DNA from: Calditrichota bacterium
GTDB taxonomy: Bacteria; Calditrichota; Calditrichia; Calditrichales; J004
Direction: 5' to 3'
Length of the DNA: 64,000 bases
Assembly (NCBI GenBank): GCA_013112635.1
Contig: JABFGF010000009.1
Span: forward strand, 62,001-126,000
The notes under the pieces were generated by a model. It worked only from the letters and a program-made list of their open reading frames with translations. It was not told the origin of the DNA and made no database searches. Both the position numbers and the translations under genes were made by a program. Shown here piece by piece: positions 17,982 to 26,650 of the stretch (within the stretch, counting starts at the first letter, position 1; each line of letters starts with the position of its first letter).

Positions 17982-20729
17982 ATGTCTCGCATGCTCATTT
18001 TTATGGTTATGCTGTTTTTAACCATTTCATTTTCAAACGCTTCAGTTCCTGATGGCTATAGCAAAGTCAAAGAACTTGGGGGAATAGAAGAATTCAAATT
18101 AGAGTCAAATGATCTTACTGTATTACTGATGGAAGATCATTCAGCTCCTGTGTTAACTTTTATGGTTACTTTTCACGTTGGCTCCCGTAATGAGGTAACT
18201 GGAACAACAGGTTCAACACACCTTCTTGAACACTTAATGTTTAAAGGGACACCAAGATTTAACAAGGCCAATGGCGGTCATATAGATAATCTTCTTGGCA
18301 ATGTAGGTGCCATGCTCAATGCCACAACATGGACTGACCGGACAAACTATTATGAAAGTATTCCAAGCGAATATTTGGAAACAACGGTTGAATTTGAAGC
18401 CGATCGTATGCGCAACCTGTTATTATTAAAAGAAGACAAAGAAGCAGAGATGACAGTGGTTCGCAATGAATATGAACGTGGTGAAAACAGCCCTTACCAA
18501 ACATTGGATAAAGAAATATTTGCAACAGCTTTTCAGGCTCATCCTTATCATCACTCAACAATTGGCTGGAAATCTGATATTGAAAATGTGACTATGGAAA
18601 AATTGAGAGATTTTTATAACACATTTTATTGGCCAAACAATGCAACTGTAACGGTGATTGGAGATTTTGATAAAACACATGCCTTGGAATTGATAAAAAA
18701 ATATTATGGTAAAATTTCAAAGTCACCTAACCCAATTCCTGAATTATATACAGTTGAGCCAAAACAAGAAGGTCAACGCCGCGTTACAATTAAACGCCCG
18801 GGGCAATTAGGTGTTGTTGGTATTGGATGGAAGATACCAGGCGCACTGAATGCAGATACATATAGTCTTGCTGTACTTGACAATATTATGCAAAATGGAA
18901 AAAACAGCAGAATGTATAAAGCTCTTATAGATAACAACAAAGCTTCAAATGCTTTCGATGATCACTCTATGTTCAAGGATCCAAGTCTATATATTTCGTA
19001 TGCCTTTCTTGCACCAGGTGTAACACACGATGAAGTTGAAAAAATTATTTTAGCAGAATTTGATAAAATCAAAAAAGAAGGCGTTACCGATGCTGAAGTT
19101 ACCCGCGCCAAAAGCCAAATAAAAGCCGCTACAGCTTTTGGACGTGATGGTTCTTTTTCCATCGCCAGCAGAATCAATGAATCCATCGCCCGGGGTGACT
19201 GGACATTCTATACAAATTACTTGGACAATATTAGAAAAGTTACTGCAGAAGATGTTAAACGTGTAGCAAATGAATACTTTATTGAAGACCACAGCACAAC
19301 AGGGCATTTTATTCCTGTTCTTCCCGGAGGTGGTAAAGATAAACCAGGCCCAAGTTCATTAAAAAAACAACCGCAGTTTTACCGTACACCTGGAATGGAA
19401 ACACCTGCGGCTGCATTATCTCCTGTTCAACCTCAGCCAACAGAGAGCTCGATTGCTAAAAATATTGAACGTAAAAACATAAACGGGATAGATGTAATCA
19501 CATCAAAAACCGGTGTTAAAGATGTAGTGACAATTACAGGAAGTATGGCTGGTGGAGATATTTTCAGCCCAGGTGATAATGGCATGATAGCTGATTTGAC
19601 CGGACGGATGCTGGATAAAGGCACAACAAAAAATGATAAGTTCGCACTTGCCGAAAAACTTGAAAACCTTGGTGCCACACTTCGGTTTGGGATCGATAAA
19701 TATAATGTTACTTTTAACGCGCGTTGTCTTAAAAAAGATGTATCGGCTGTGATTGATTTGCTTGCTGAACAACTGCGGATGCCTGCCTTTTCTGAAGAGG
19801 AACTTGTAAAATTAAAAAAACAAACTGAAGCTAATTTAAAACGCCAGTTAGAAAGCACAAACTCCCGTGCAACCGAAAAACTAAACCGATTGATTTTTAG
19901 CGAAGATCATCCAAACTATGATGAAACAATCGAAAACTTAATAGAGCAAATGAAGGCTGTTACAATTGGAGACGTAAAAGCTTTTCACAAAAAATTCTAT
20001 GGTCCCAAATCGATGATATTTGTCGCTGCAGGAGATGTTGATAGCGAAATGATCCAAAAATCATTAAAAAATGCATTTGCTGGCTGGGACGGTGGTGTTA
20101 CACATAAACAATATGAGCAACAAACTACTAAAACAAAATCTGGCAAGCACATTGTTACAATGGAGGGGAAAACAAGTACTTCTATTTTAATTGGCCAAGC
20201 CAGTGGGCTAAAACGTACGGATAAAGATGGTTTACCATTTTATCTTGGAAATACTATTTTTGGTACCGGTTTTGCCGGACGCCTGATGTCAATCATCCGT
20301 GATGATGAAGGTTTGACCTATGGCATATACTCAACCCATACAAGTGACATTTACTCCGATGGTAAATGGTTTATTGGCGCTACATTTGCGCCAAATTTAT
20401 TAGATCAAGGGTTGAAATCTACCATGCGTGAATTCAAACGCTGGGTAAATGAAGGTGTTACTGCCAAAGAACTTCAAAGTGTAAAAAAGAGACTAACCGG
20501 AAGATATAAAGTTGGTTTGGCAACTTCCCGCGGAATGGCTGCCCAGATACTTGGTTTTATACAACAAGGCTACGATGTTGAATACATGGATAATTTTCCA
20601 AATGAAATAAACAAAGTAACTTTAGAGCAGGTTAATAACGCAATTAAGAAATATATCGATCCTGATGCGGCTGTTACTGTAATTGCAGGCAGTGTTGATC
20701 AAGATGGAAAACCATTAAGTAAAAAGTAA
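17982..20729 (+). CDS. Secreted M16 (insulinase/pitrilysin) family zinc peptidase, two-domain
   Basis: The 915-residue product has a signal peptide (MLFLTISFSNA, about residues 10-20). A full M16 catalytic domain follows, with the inverted zinc motif HLLEH at residues 80-84 and the downstream acidic ligand region (VVRNEYERGENSP). A second, inactive M16 half starts near residue 490 (NGIDVITSKTGV), joined by a Pro-rich linker (about 455-480). This fused A+B layout forms a clam-shell around peptide substrates, and bacterial relatives are periplasmic or surface peptidases. The ribosome binding site AAAGGAGAAG precedes the ATG. It appears monocistronic, with a terminator directly behind. Confidence 0.92.
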   Translation: MSRMLIFMVMLFLTISFSNASVPDGYSKVKELGGIEEFKLESNDLTVLLMEDHSAPVLTFMVTFHVGSRNEVTGTTGSTHLLEHLMFKGTPRFNKANGGHIDNLLGNVGAMLNATTWTDRTNYYESIPSEYLETTVEFEADRMRNLLLLKEDKEAEMTVVRNEYERGENSPYQTLDKEIFATAFQAHPYHHSTIGWKSDIENVTMEKLRDFYNTFYWPNNATVTVIGDFDKTHALELIKKYYGKISKSPNPIPELYTVEPKQEGQRRVTIKRPGQLGVVGIGWKIPGALNADTYSLAVLDNIMQNGKNSRMYKALIDNNKASNAFDDHSMFKDPSLYISYAFLAPGVTHDEVEKIILAEFDKIKKEGVTDAEVTRAKSQIKAATAFGRDGSFSIASRINESIARGDWTFYTNYLDNIRKVTAEDVKRVANEYFIEDHSTTGHFIPVLPGGGKDKPGPSSLKKQPQFYRTPGMETPAAALSPVQPQPTESSIAKNIERKNINGIDVITSKTGVKDVVTITGSMAGGDIFSPGDNGMIADLTGRMLDKGTTKNDKFALAEKLENLGATLRFGIDKYNVTFNARCLKKDVSAVIDLLAEQLRMPAFSEEELVKLKKQTEANLKRQLESTNSRATEKLNRLIFSEDHPNYDETIENLIEQMKAVTIGDVKAFHKKFYGPKSMIFVAAGDVDSEMIQKSLKNAFAGWDGGVTHKQYEQQTTKTKSGKHIVTMEGKTSTSILIGQASGLKRTDKDGLPFYLGNTIFGTGFAGRLMSIIRDDEGLTYGIYSTHTSDIYSDGKWFIGATFAPNLLDQGLKSTMREFKRWVNEGVTAKELQSVKKRLTGRYKVGLATSRGMAAQILGFIQQGYDVEYMDNFPNEINKVTLEQVNNAIKKYIDPDAAVTVIAGSVDQDGKPLSKK

Positions 20730-20738
20730 TTTCTTTTT

Positions 20739-20778
20739 GATCGTACGGGGATTTTCCCCGTGCGATCTTTATTTTTTT
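20739..20778 (+). terminator. Rho-independent terminator behind the M16 peptidase
   Basis: A 12-bp stem (GATCGTACGGGG / CCCCGTGCGATC, with one G-U pair) closes a five-base loop and is followed by TTTATTTTTTT. It ends eight bases before the next start codon, so the DUF559-like gene probably depends on partial read-through or a promoter overlapping the hairpin. Confidence 0.85.
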
Positions 20779-20785
20779 AAACTAT

Positions 20786-21352
20786 ATGCCTGCTAAAAAA
20801 AAGATCAGCCCGCCATTCGAAAGCCCGCTTGAAGAAACTTTTAATAATAGATTAATTCCACTGTTAAAGAAAAATGTTAATTTAATCCCACAGTATGAAG
20901 TAGAAACTATCTGCAACAATTTCAGGCTGGATTTTTTTATTGGCCATAAAAAACAGAAAATTGGAATTGAACTGGATGGACCAACTACGCATGATCAAAA
21001 GGCACAAATTTACGATTACTGGCGTGATTCAGTTATTCTATCGGAAAAACACGTGGATAAAATTTACCGTATCTCCGGCCAGGGGTTAATCGATAATTTG
21101 AACGTAATCATGATCAAGTTATTCAAAATCATTCCTCAATTTTTAGATTTGGATAAACAAAAAAATATTGTTCTTTCTGATGCAGATATTGACAAAGAAT
21201 TTGAGATTATAGTTGAAAGCATGGACGATGTTGGACGGGGAAAAATTTATAAATATATCCAAAACCAAAATGGTGGACGGCTTAATCCATTAATTTATAA
21301 ATACAAAAAACAGTATGGGCATTTTGGATATTCAGCTGAAGAACTAAAATAA
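20786..21352 (+). CDS. DUF559/VSR-like protein with a PD-(D/E)xK nuclease-type core
   Basis: The 188-residue product has, at about residues 15-110, the pattern of the DUF559 / very-short-patch-repair endonuclease-like fold. It shows FRLDFFIGHKKQKIGIELDG (candidate catalytic D and E-x-D), then H-D-Q followed by RDSVILSE and an aromatic/basic strand. About 120-188 is a separate basic tail with no recognised family. Members are often stand-alone and of unproven activity. No methylase or restriction partner lies nearby. The ATG has no visible ribosome binding site and follows the terminator hairpin by only a few bases. Confidence 0.6.
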   Translation: MPAKKKISPPFESPLEETFNNRLIPLLKKNVNLIPQYEVETICNNFRLDFFIGHKKQKIGIELDGPTTHDQKAQIYDYWRDSVILSEKHVDKIYRISGQGLIDNLNVIMIKLFKIIPQFLDLDKQKNIVLSDADIDKEFEIIVESMDDVGRGKIYKYIQNQNGGRLNPLIYKYKKQYGHFGYSAEELK

Positions 21353-21380
21353 AAAAAGAGCGCTTTTAGAAAGGCGCTCC
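21351..21380 (-). terminator. Rho-independent terminator behind ccmF
   Basis: Read on the minus strand, a GAGCGC / GCGCTC stem closes an AT-rich loop and runs directly into seven T residues. It overlaps the stop codon of the convergent DUF559-like gene. Confidence 0.75.
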
Positions 21381-21387
21381 ATAATAG

Positions 21388-23745
21388 TTACTTTGATTGT
21401 TTTGCTTTTTTTGTTTTAAGTTTTGTGCCACAATCCGTACAAAATTTTGCCGTTTCAGAATTGGGAGATTTACATTTTGGACAAAGTTTTTGATGGGTGG
21501 TCTTTTCAATTTCCTTCGGGATTAGCTTCACTTCTTCTGTTCTGCGCTGCATGGCCAAAATTGTCCCAAGTGTGAGAACAATTGTCCCAATCCATAAAAC
21601 ACCCATAAATGGTTTATTGCTAATTTCTACTATAACCTGTTCCGGTTTTGGTGTTGTAGGAGTTTCGTCTAAGCCGTCAAATTCCAATTTTACCTGTCCT
21701 TGCTCAGCATTAATGCCAACAATTGTAACGGTTGGGTTAACTGCCCCATGTTCTGAACCGGGTATTGTAGCAGGATGAGGATGTTGATCTCCTTTTGTCA
21801 TTGCTAAAGATGGACTCACTTCAAAGGTTTTGTCTTCCTTTGTAAATTCCAGTATTGCCGATACGACAAATTCTTTATTCTCAGGATTCTGAGCCATGTT
21901 AAAAGTCTTAAATGTAATATGATATCCGGCATAATCTTTATGCTCACCTTTTGACATCACAAAAGTGGAACTGTTTCCGGAATTATTATCGATCTTCTGC
22001 ATTAATGAAAGATAAAAATCGTTAAACAGACCTTCGTTCAAAAATGGTTCGCTCATCGCGCTTCTGGTATAATCGTTCATATACAATCGCGGATCACCTT
22101 CAATTGTCTCATCGTTTTGTGTTATATCAATTTTTAAACCATGTTTTCCATCCGGACTGTTAAAGTCAGACTTGTAGATAAGATCATATCCCATGGCAGT
22201 TTTTGATACATTTTTAGTTAAGGAAAAGCGTTCTGATTCGCTAAAAAGCCCTGAGATAATTATTCCAATAAATAAAAAACCCACACCAACGTGAGCCAAT
22301 GGTGCGATAACCAGACGCCAGCCTAATTTTATTTTTTGGGCAAAAACCACAAAGTTACTGGTTAGTGCAAATGCCGCTGAAACAGTAAATATTATATTTT
22401 GAAAACCAGGCATTTCTATAACTATAGTAATGATTAGCGTAATCACCGCAAGAACAAAGGATGGGATAAGCCGGATAATTATTTCTTTGAAAGGTTCTTC
22501 CCGCCAGCTTAATAAAGGTGCCAAGCCAAGTAATATGGACATACCGATGGCAATAGGCATATTTACTTTGTTATAAAAGGAAATATCGACCTGCGCAGGA
22601 TCGCCTAAAAGCTGGGTAATTAGCGGCGATGATGTACCGATCAAAGTCATAACCGCGCTTAAGGATAATAAAAGTACCGTGAGGACCAAAACCTGTTCTT
22701 TCGAAAAGAATGTCCATTCAATTGTAATATTTGGTAAAGATTTTCTTCGAACATATAAAAGCGCAATGCCAATAAAAATTGATGAGATAACATAAATAGT
22801 GAGATATCCGTTAATTCCAAGATCTTGAAATGAGTGCACAGAAAAATCTGCTAACACACCACTTCGAGTTAAAAATGTAGCGTAAAGGACCATACCAAAA
22901 GACAAGATAGCCATTAAAAAATTGGTTTTATGCAACGTATTGCGAAGCCTTGTTACTATTAGCCCATGAAATAAAGCCAACACAACGAGCCAGGCTATAA
23001 GTGAAGAGTTTTCAACAGGATCCCATCCCCAGTATCCACCCCAGCCTAAAACTTTATAAGCCCAGTATGCGCCAAGAATAATTCCTGCACCTATTGTAAT
23101 CGATGAAAAAAGCGCCCAGGGTAAAGCCAGTTTTTCCCAATTTTTATATTCCTGTTTTAGCAAAACGGCAAAAGCTATTGCAAATGGAATTGTTGTTGCA
23201 GCATATCCTAAAAATAATACCGGCGGATGAATTACCATCCATGGGTTTTGTAATAATGGATTAAGGCCTGCACCATCCGGTGGTGTGCCATTTTGGATGG
23301 CAAATGGACTAGCAATAATTAATAATAGTAAAAATGCTAACTGGACAATATTAATGACCAGCATGGAATACGATTCCAGGCGCCGGGCAGTTTGCATGTA
23401 TGCAACACCCATAACGGCAGTCATTAATGTCCAGAAAAGAAAAGAACCTTCCTGGCCTGCCCAAAATGCGGAAAAAAGATATCCTGTACCAAGACTGCGC
23501 GATGTATATCTATAAATATAATCAACCTGAAACGCATGGGTAAATATTAGATACCATAAATAAACAGATGCAAAGCTTACAAAAATGGTCATTGCATAAA
23601 ATCCAACCCTTGCCATTTTCTTAGATTTTTCTGCAGCTTTTATTTCTTTTCTATTTTTTTCTAATACTGACAAACGGTAGTAATGCCACATTGAAAATAT
23701 TGTAGCTACAAACGCTCCATAAATTAAAAACAGACCTAATTTCAT
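21388..23745 (-). CDS. ccmF: Cytochrome c heme lyase CcmF with C-terminal zinc ribbon
   Basis: The 785-residue polytopic protein has the heme-handling WWD domain (WGGYWGWDPVENSSLIAWLV, near residue 240), about 14-15 helices, and conserved His residues. CcmF ligates heme to apocytochrome c at the outer face of the inner membrane in System I maturation. A periplasmic loop region (about 500-690) precedes the last helix (about 715-735). Unusually, the last 50 residues form a cytoplasmic zinc ribbon (CPKCKSPNSETAKFCTDCG, two CxxC pairs) followed by a Lys-rich tail, which is not part of standard CcmF. The other ccm genes are not adjacent. It is divergent from the BlaI/BlaR pair and shares the gap holding the BlaI-type operators. 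Confidence 0.88.
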   Translation of the reverse strand: MKLGLFLIYGAFVATIFSMWHYYRLSVLEKNRKEIKAAEKSKKMARVGFYAMTIFVSFASVYLWYLIFTHAFQVDYIYRYTSRSLGTGYLFSAFWAGQEGSFLFWTLMTAVMGVAYMQTARRLESYSMLVINIVQLAFLLLLIIASPFAIQNGTPPDGAGLNPLLQNPWMVIHPPVLFLGYAATTIPFAIAFAVLLKQEYKNWEKLALPWALFSSITIGAGIILGAYWAYKVLGWGGYWGWDPVENSSLIAWLVVLALFHGLIVTRLRNTLHKTNFLMAILSFGMVLYATFLTRSGVLADFSVHSFQDLGINGYLTIYVISSIFIGIALLYVRRKSLPNITIEWTFFSKEQVLVLTVLLLSLSAVMTLIGTSSPLITQLLGDPAQVDISFYNKVNMPIAIGMSILLGLAPLLSWREEPFKEIIIRLIPSFVLAVITLIITIVIEMPGFQNIIFTVSAAFALTSNFVVFAQKIKLGWRLVIAPLAHVGVGFLFIGIIISGLFSESERFSLTKNVSKTAMGYDLIYKSDFNSPDGKHGLKIDITQNDETIEGDPRLYMNDYTRSAMSEPFLNEGLFNDFYLSLMQKIDNNSGNSSTFVMSKGEHKDYAGYHITFKTFNMAQNPENKEFVVSAILEFTKEDKTFEVSPSLAMTKGDQHPHPATIPGSEHGAVNPTVTIVGINAEQGQVKLEFDGLDETPTTPKPEQVIVEISNKPFMGVLWIGTIVLTLGTILAMQRRTEEVKLIPKEIEKTTHQKLCPKCKSPNSETAKFCTDCGTKLKTKKAKQSK

Positions 23746-23909
23746 TTTAAAATCCTTTACAATAACAATTATTAATAAGGCTAAAGTAGCTTTTAATATA
23801 CAAAATATATTTGTTTTTTAATACATAAAAATCATTTGTTTTATTCCAATAAAACAACAAAAATCTATTGTTTTAATTACTATCATTAATCCAGAACAAT
23901 TACATTTTC

Positions 23910-23978
23910 TTCTACAAATGTAGAATTTAAACTTGACAAGGTTCTACAGATGTAGTATGTTCTTCTACAAACGTAGAA
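23910..23978 (+). promoter_or_regulatory. Triple BlaI/MecI-type operator
   Basis: Three copies of the dyad TTCTACA-NN-TGTAGAA occur. They are TTCTACAAATGTAGAA at 23910-23925 (perfect arms), TTCTACAGATGTAGTA at 23942-23957 (one mismatch), and TTCTACAAACGTAGAA at 23963-23978 (one mismatch). The core TACA-NN-TGTA is the known binding pattern of BlaI/MecI-family repressors. The second copy sits between the -35 and -10 boxes of the pair's promoter and the third overlaps the expected start of transcription, so repressor binding would directly block it. The first copy is upstream and could also affect ccmF. Confidence 0.85.
23933..23961 (+). promoter_or_regulatory. Sigma-70-like promoter of the blaI-blaR1-like operon
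   Basis: TTGACA (23933-23938) and TATGTT (23956-23961) are separated by 17 bases, a near-consensus housekeeping promoter. The spacer is almost filled by operator 2. The ribosome binding site AGGAG follows at 23979-23983, seven bases before the ATG. Confidence 0.7.
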
Positions 23979-23990
23979 AGGAGATGATTT

Positions 23991-24353
23991 ATGAAGCTTA
24001 CCGAGCCCGAATGGCAATTAATGAATGCCCTTTGGAAAAAATCACCAGCAACAGCACGTGAAATAATCGAGCATATTCCCGGGAATGTAAAATGGGCCTA
24101 CACAACTGTTAAAACAATGCTATCCCGTCTGGTTGCTAAGAAAGCTGTTTCTGAAAAGAAAAATAGTAACACAAGTATTTACGAACCATTAATTTCGCAA
24201 GAAAATGCACAGCGTAGTGCAATGTCCACACTTTTTGACAAAGTTCTGGATGGAGCATTTGAACCGCTAATGCATTTCCTGGTGAATCACAAAAAAATCT
24301 CTGCAAAAGAGCGCCAGGAACTTATTCGACTATTAGAAGAATCTGAAAAATGA
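23991..24353 (+). CDS. BlaI/MecI/CopY family transcriptional repressor
   Basis: The 120-residue product is a typical BlaI/MecI repressor. A winged helix spans about 1-75 (LTEPEWQLMNALWKKSPATA then TTVKTMLSRLVAKKAVS), with a helical dimerisation tail after it. In the family the dimer binds TACA-NN-TGTA operators and is inactivated by proteolysis when the partner membrane peptidase is triggered. Three such operators lie directly upstream, so autoregulation is almost certain. The BlaR1-like gene starts 12 bases after the stop. No beta-lactamase or PBP2a gene is in the operon, so the controlled function is not the classical one. Confidence 0.93.
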   Translation: MKLTEPEWQLMNALWKKSPATAREIIEHIPGNVKWAYTTVKTMLSRLVAKKAVSEKKNSNTSIYEPLISQENAQRSAMSTLFDKVLDGAFEPLMHFLVNHKKISAKERQELIRLLEESEK

Positions 24354-24365
24354 CGGAGGTTCATT

Positions 24366-26522
24366 ATGTTCGCTGAGGTTAATTATCTGGTAAATGTTTG
24401 GTGGCAATGGATGGCTGCAATGTTATGGCAAGCAACTCTGTTTATAATTATAATTTCAACAATAGACATTTTAATCCGCCGCTGGGTTTGGCCGCAAGTG
24501 CGCTATGGGCTTTGGTTGCTTGTATTAGTCAAATTGATGGTGTCACCAACATGGTCCAGCTCCAGTAGTATTATTTCGAATATAAATCCACAATCTTATG
24601 AACGCATCGTTTTTGCCGGGGCAAATAGTGAAAAACACATAGAAAACAGAAACAAATCCCATAATTTTAATTCTACAATTGGCAGCAAGACCCATAAATC
24701 TGACCAAAATATTGACCCCCAAACCGTAGAATACCTCGAAGCAGGGGTAAACCAATCCTGGAAAACTTATGCTTTTGTAATCTGGATAGCCGGCATGCTG
24801 GTATTCTTTTCGCTACTAATTTTGAAAATGGTCAAATTACGCAAATGGCATCGGCGATATAAAGAGAATGAAACAATTCCAGCATGGTTTAATGAACTAT
24901 TAGTTGATACAAGTAAACGTATTGGCCTGATGAACTTACCTGCTATTGTATTTTCGGATAAAGCGGTTACTCCAGCCGTTTATGGTTTGCTAAGACCTGT
25001 TTTGCTCCTTCCGGCAAATTATTTAAACTCCTTGCCAAAGAAAGATGTGGAACACATTTTAATTCATGAATTATCACACTTGAAACGTGGTGACTTGTGG
25101 CTTCATGGGCTTTGTTTGGTAATGCAGATTATTTACTGGTTTAACCCTCTTATGATCTGGGTTAGGAGGGAGATGAAACATGTTCGCGAGATTTGTTGTG
25201 ATTTGACTGTGGCCAGTGTTTTGGGCGAAAAAACAAACCAATACCGGCAGACCCTATTAAATACAGCAAGAAAATTGCTTACCGAAACAGTTGAACCGGG
25301 TCTCGGGCTACTTGGGGTTTTTGAAGAGCCTTTTCGTCTGGTTTCGCGTTTAAAATGGTTGGAGAAGAAAAAATGGTTAAGCAGGAAATGGATCGTTTTA
25401 AATTCTGCTTTAGCATCCCTTTTTATAGTTATTGCAATTATGCCTATGGCTGCTATGGAGAAATCGTCCGATATATCATTAAATCAGGATAACTTTAACA
25501 CCCCAATCGCAGATGGACGCACTGTTCAATATAAGGATAGCGTTGAAAACGGCAGCGTAATTGATAAAATTATCAATCTGTTCAAGCCCGAACCTAAACC
25601 AGTTTTTAAAGTGCAACAATCTGATCCCTTTTGGGCCATAATACTTCCGGTTACCGGGACAACAGATCAGATGCCAGCTGTTTTTGAAAAGTTGAGAAAT
25701 TACATGGATGCAAACATGATCAAAAAGTTTGGTAATCCATTTATTAGAAAATATGATGATGAATCTATTGTAGGAATTTTAAATGTTCGATGGGAGGCCG
25801 CTTTCCGAATTAAAGATAGCGTAGCGGTTAAGAAACCTTTTCAGGTGATTCGTATTCCCAGGCGAGATGTTTTAAGTGCCCGGGTTGGAAAAAACTTTGA
25901 TCAAAAAAATTGGAGTATCCAGGCTACTTCCTGGTTATACCATAATAACTACAGATCGCTACCACCTCACCACATCTACTGGCCAAATGGCGTCCATCAA
26001 CCCGGCAAGCAACGTCCTGCATTTAACTTTGAAATAGAGATTAGAAAATTTGAGGAGCCAATTCCCAAAGTTGATATTTATACAAGGCATATGCGGGGTC
26101 GTCATGAACTTATCTTGCAAATGAAAGGTAGCCATGATCAAGAGAATGGCGCGCTTTTAAAAATTCAGAGGTATGTCAAAAAACGGAATATTAAAACGCT
26201 AAGTGCGCCATTTGTACGATATTTTAATACACCCGAATGGACGGCTGATGAGGACCTAACCTGGCATGTCGGAATCGCAATCAAAAAAGACTTAAAAATT
26301 GAAGAGCCATTTCGGGTTGAATGGAAAGACGGTTGTAAGCTGGCTTGTACAATCTTTGAAGGCAACCATTCTGAAATACCCTTGAATTTTTGGCATGGCT
26401 TTGCGCTTACTTTGTCCATGAACGGTTATAAAGTAAAAGGAGTGCCCGTAAAGCTATTGAGTCAAAAACTTGAGGGTAATAATTATTCCGTTGAATTACA
26501 GTGGCCAGTCAACAAATGGTAG
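24366..26522 (+). CDS. BlaR1/MecR1-type M56 membrane metallopeptidase with tandem GyrI-like C-terminal domains
   Basis: The 718-residue product starts after GGAGG. Helices lie at about 15-40, 50-70, 135-158 and 343-366. The M56 zinc peptidase lies between the last two, with HELSH at residues 234-238 and the downstream REICCDLTV segment. The expected role is to sense a signal outside the cell and cleave the BlaI-type repressor inside. The C-terminal 350 residues do not resemble the penicillin-binding sensor of BlaR1 (no SxxK/SxN/KTG set recognised). They look like two copies of a GyrI/AraC-effector-binding-like fold, about 408-560 and 568-718. Each has an R-[KY]-[YF] strand, a charged turn, a W-[EH]-[VA]-[AG] strand, PFxV and a closing P-VE-LQ-type strand. 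By topology these domains should be periplasmic. The assignment to GyrI-like is by pattern only. Confidence 0.8.
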   Translation: MFAEVNYLVNVWWQWMAAMLWQATLFIIIISTIDILIRRWVWPQVRYGLWLLVLVKLMVSPTWSSSSSIISNINPQSYERIVFAGANSEKHIENRNKSHNFNSTIGSKTHKSDQNIDPQTVEYLEAGVNQSWKTYAFVIWIAGMLVFFSLLILKMVKLRKWHRRYKENETIPAWFNELLVDTSKRIGLMNLPAIVFSDKAVTPAVYGLLRPVLLLPANYLNSLPKKDVEHILIHELSHLKRGDLWLHGLCLVMQIIYWFNPLMIWVRREMKHVREICCDLTVASVLGEKTNQYRQTLLNTARKLLTETVEPGLGLLGVFEEPFRLVSRLKWLEKKKWLSRKWIVLNSALASLFIVIAIMPMAAMEKSSDISLNQDNFNTPIADGRTVQYKDSVENGSVIDKIINLFKPEPKPVFKVQQSDPFWAIILPVTGTTDQMPAVFEKLRNYMDANMIKKFGNPFIRKYDDESIVGILNVRWEAAFRIKDSVAVKKPFQVIRIPRRDVLSARVGKNFDQKNWSIQATSWLYHNNYRSLPPHHIYWPNGVHQPGKQRPAFNFEIEIRKFEEPIPKVDIYTRHMRGRHELILQMKGSHDQENGALLKIQRYVKKRNIKTLSAPFVRYFNTPEWTADEDLTWHVGIAIKKDLKIEEPFRVEWKDGCKLACTIFEGNHSEIPLNFWHGFALTLSMNGYKVKGVPVKLLSQKLEGNNYSVELQWPVNKW

Positions 26523-26587
26523 AAGATTTTTTTCATTTTCCTATTGCCAATCATTTCTTGTAGTTCCGCAAAATCTGATTCAAAACC

Positions 26588-26630
26588 AGGGGGTTGTGCA
26601 AAGATTCCACAATAGTTTGTCCAGCCCCCT
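26588..26630. terminator. Hairpin between convergent blaR1-like and copA genes
   Basis: AGGGGG / CCCCCT closes a structure with an inner TTGTG / CACAA stem. No T-run follows on either side, so it may act as a weak bidirectional transcription barrier or only stabilise the transcript ends. Confidence 0.4.
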
Positions 26631-26650
26631 ATAAAATATGTAAGTTATTA

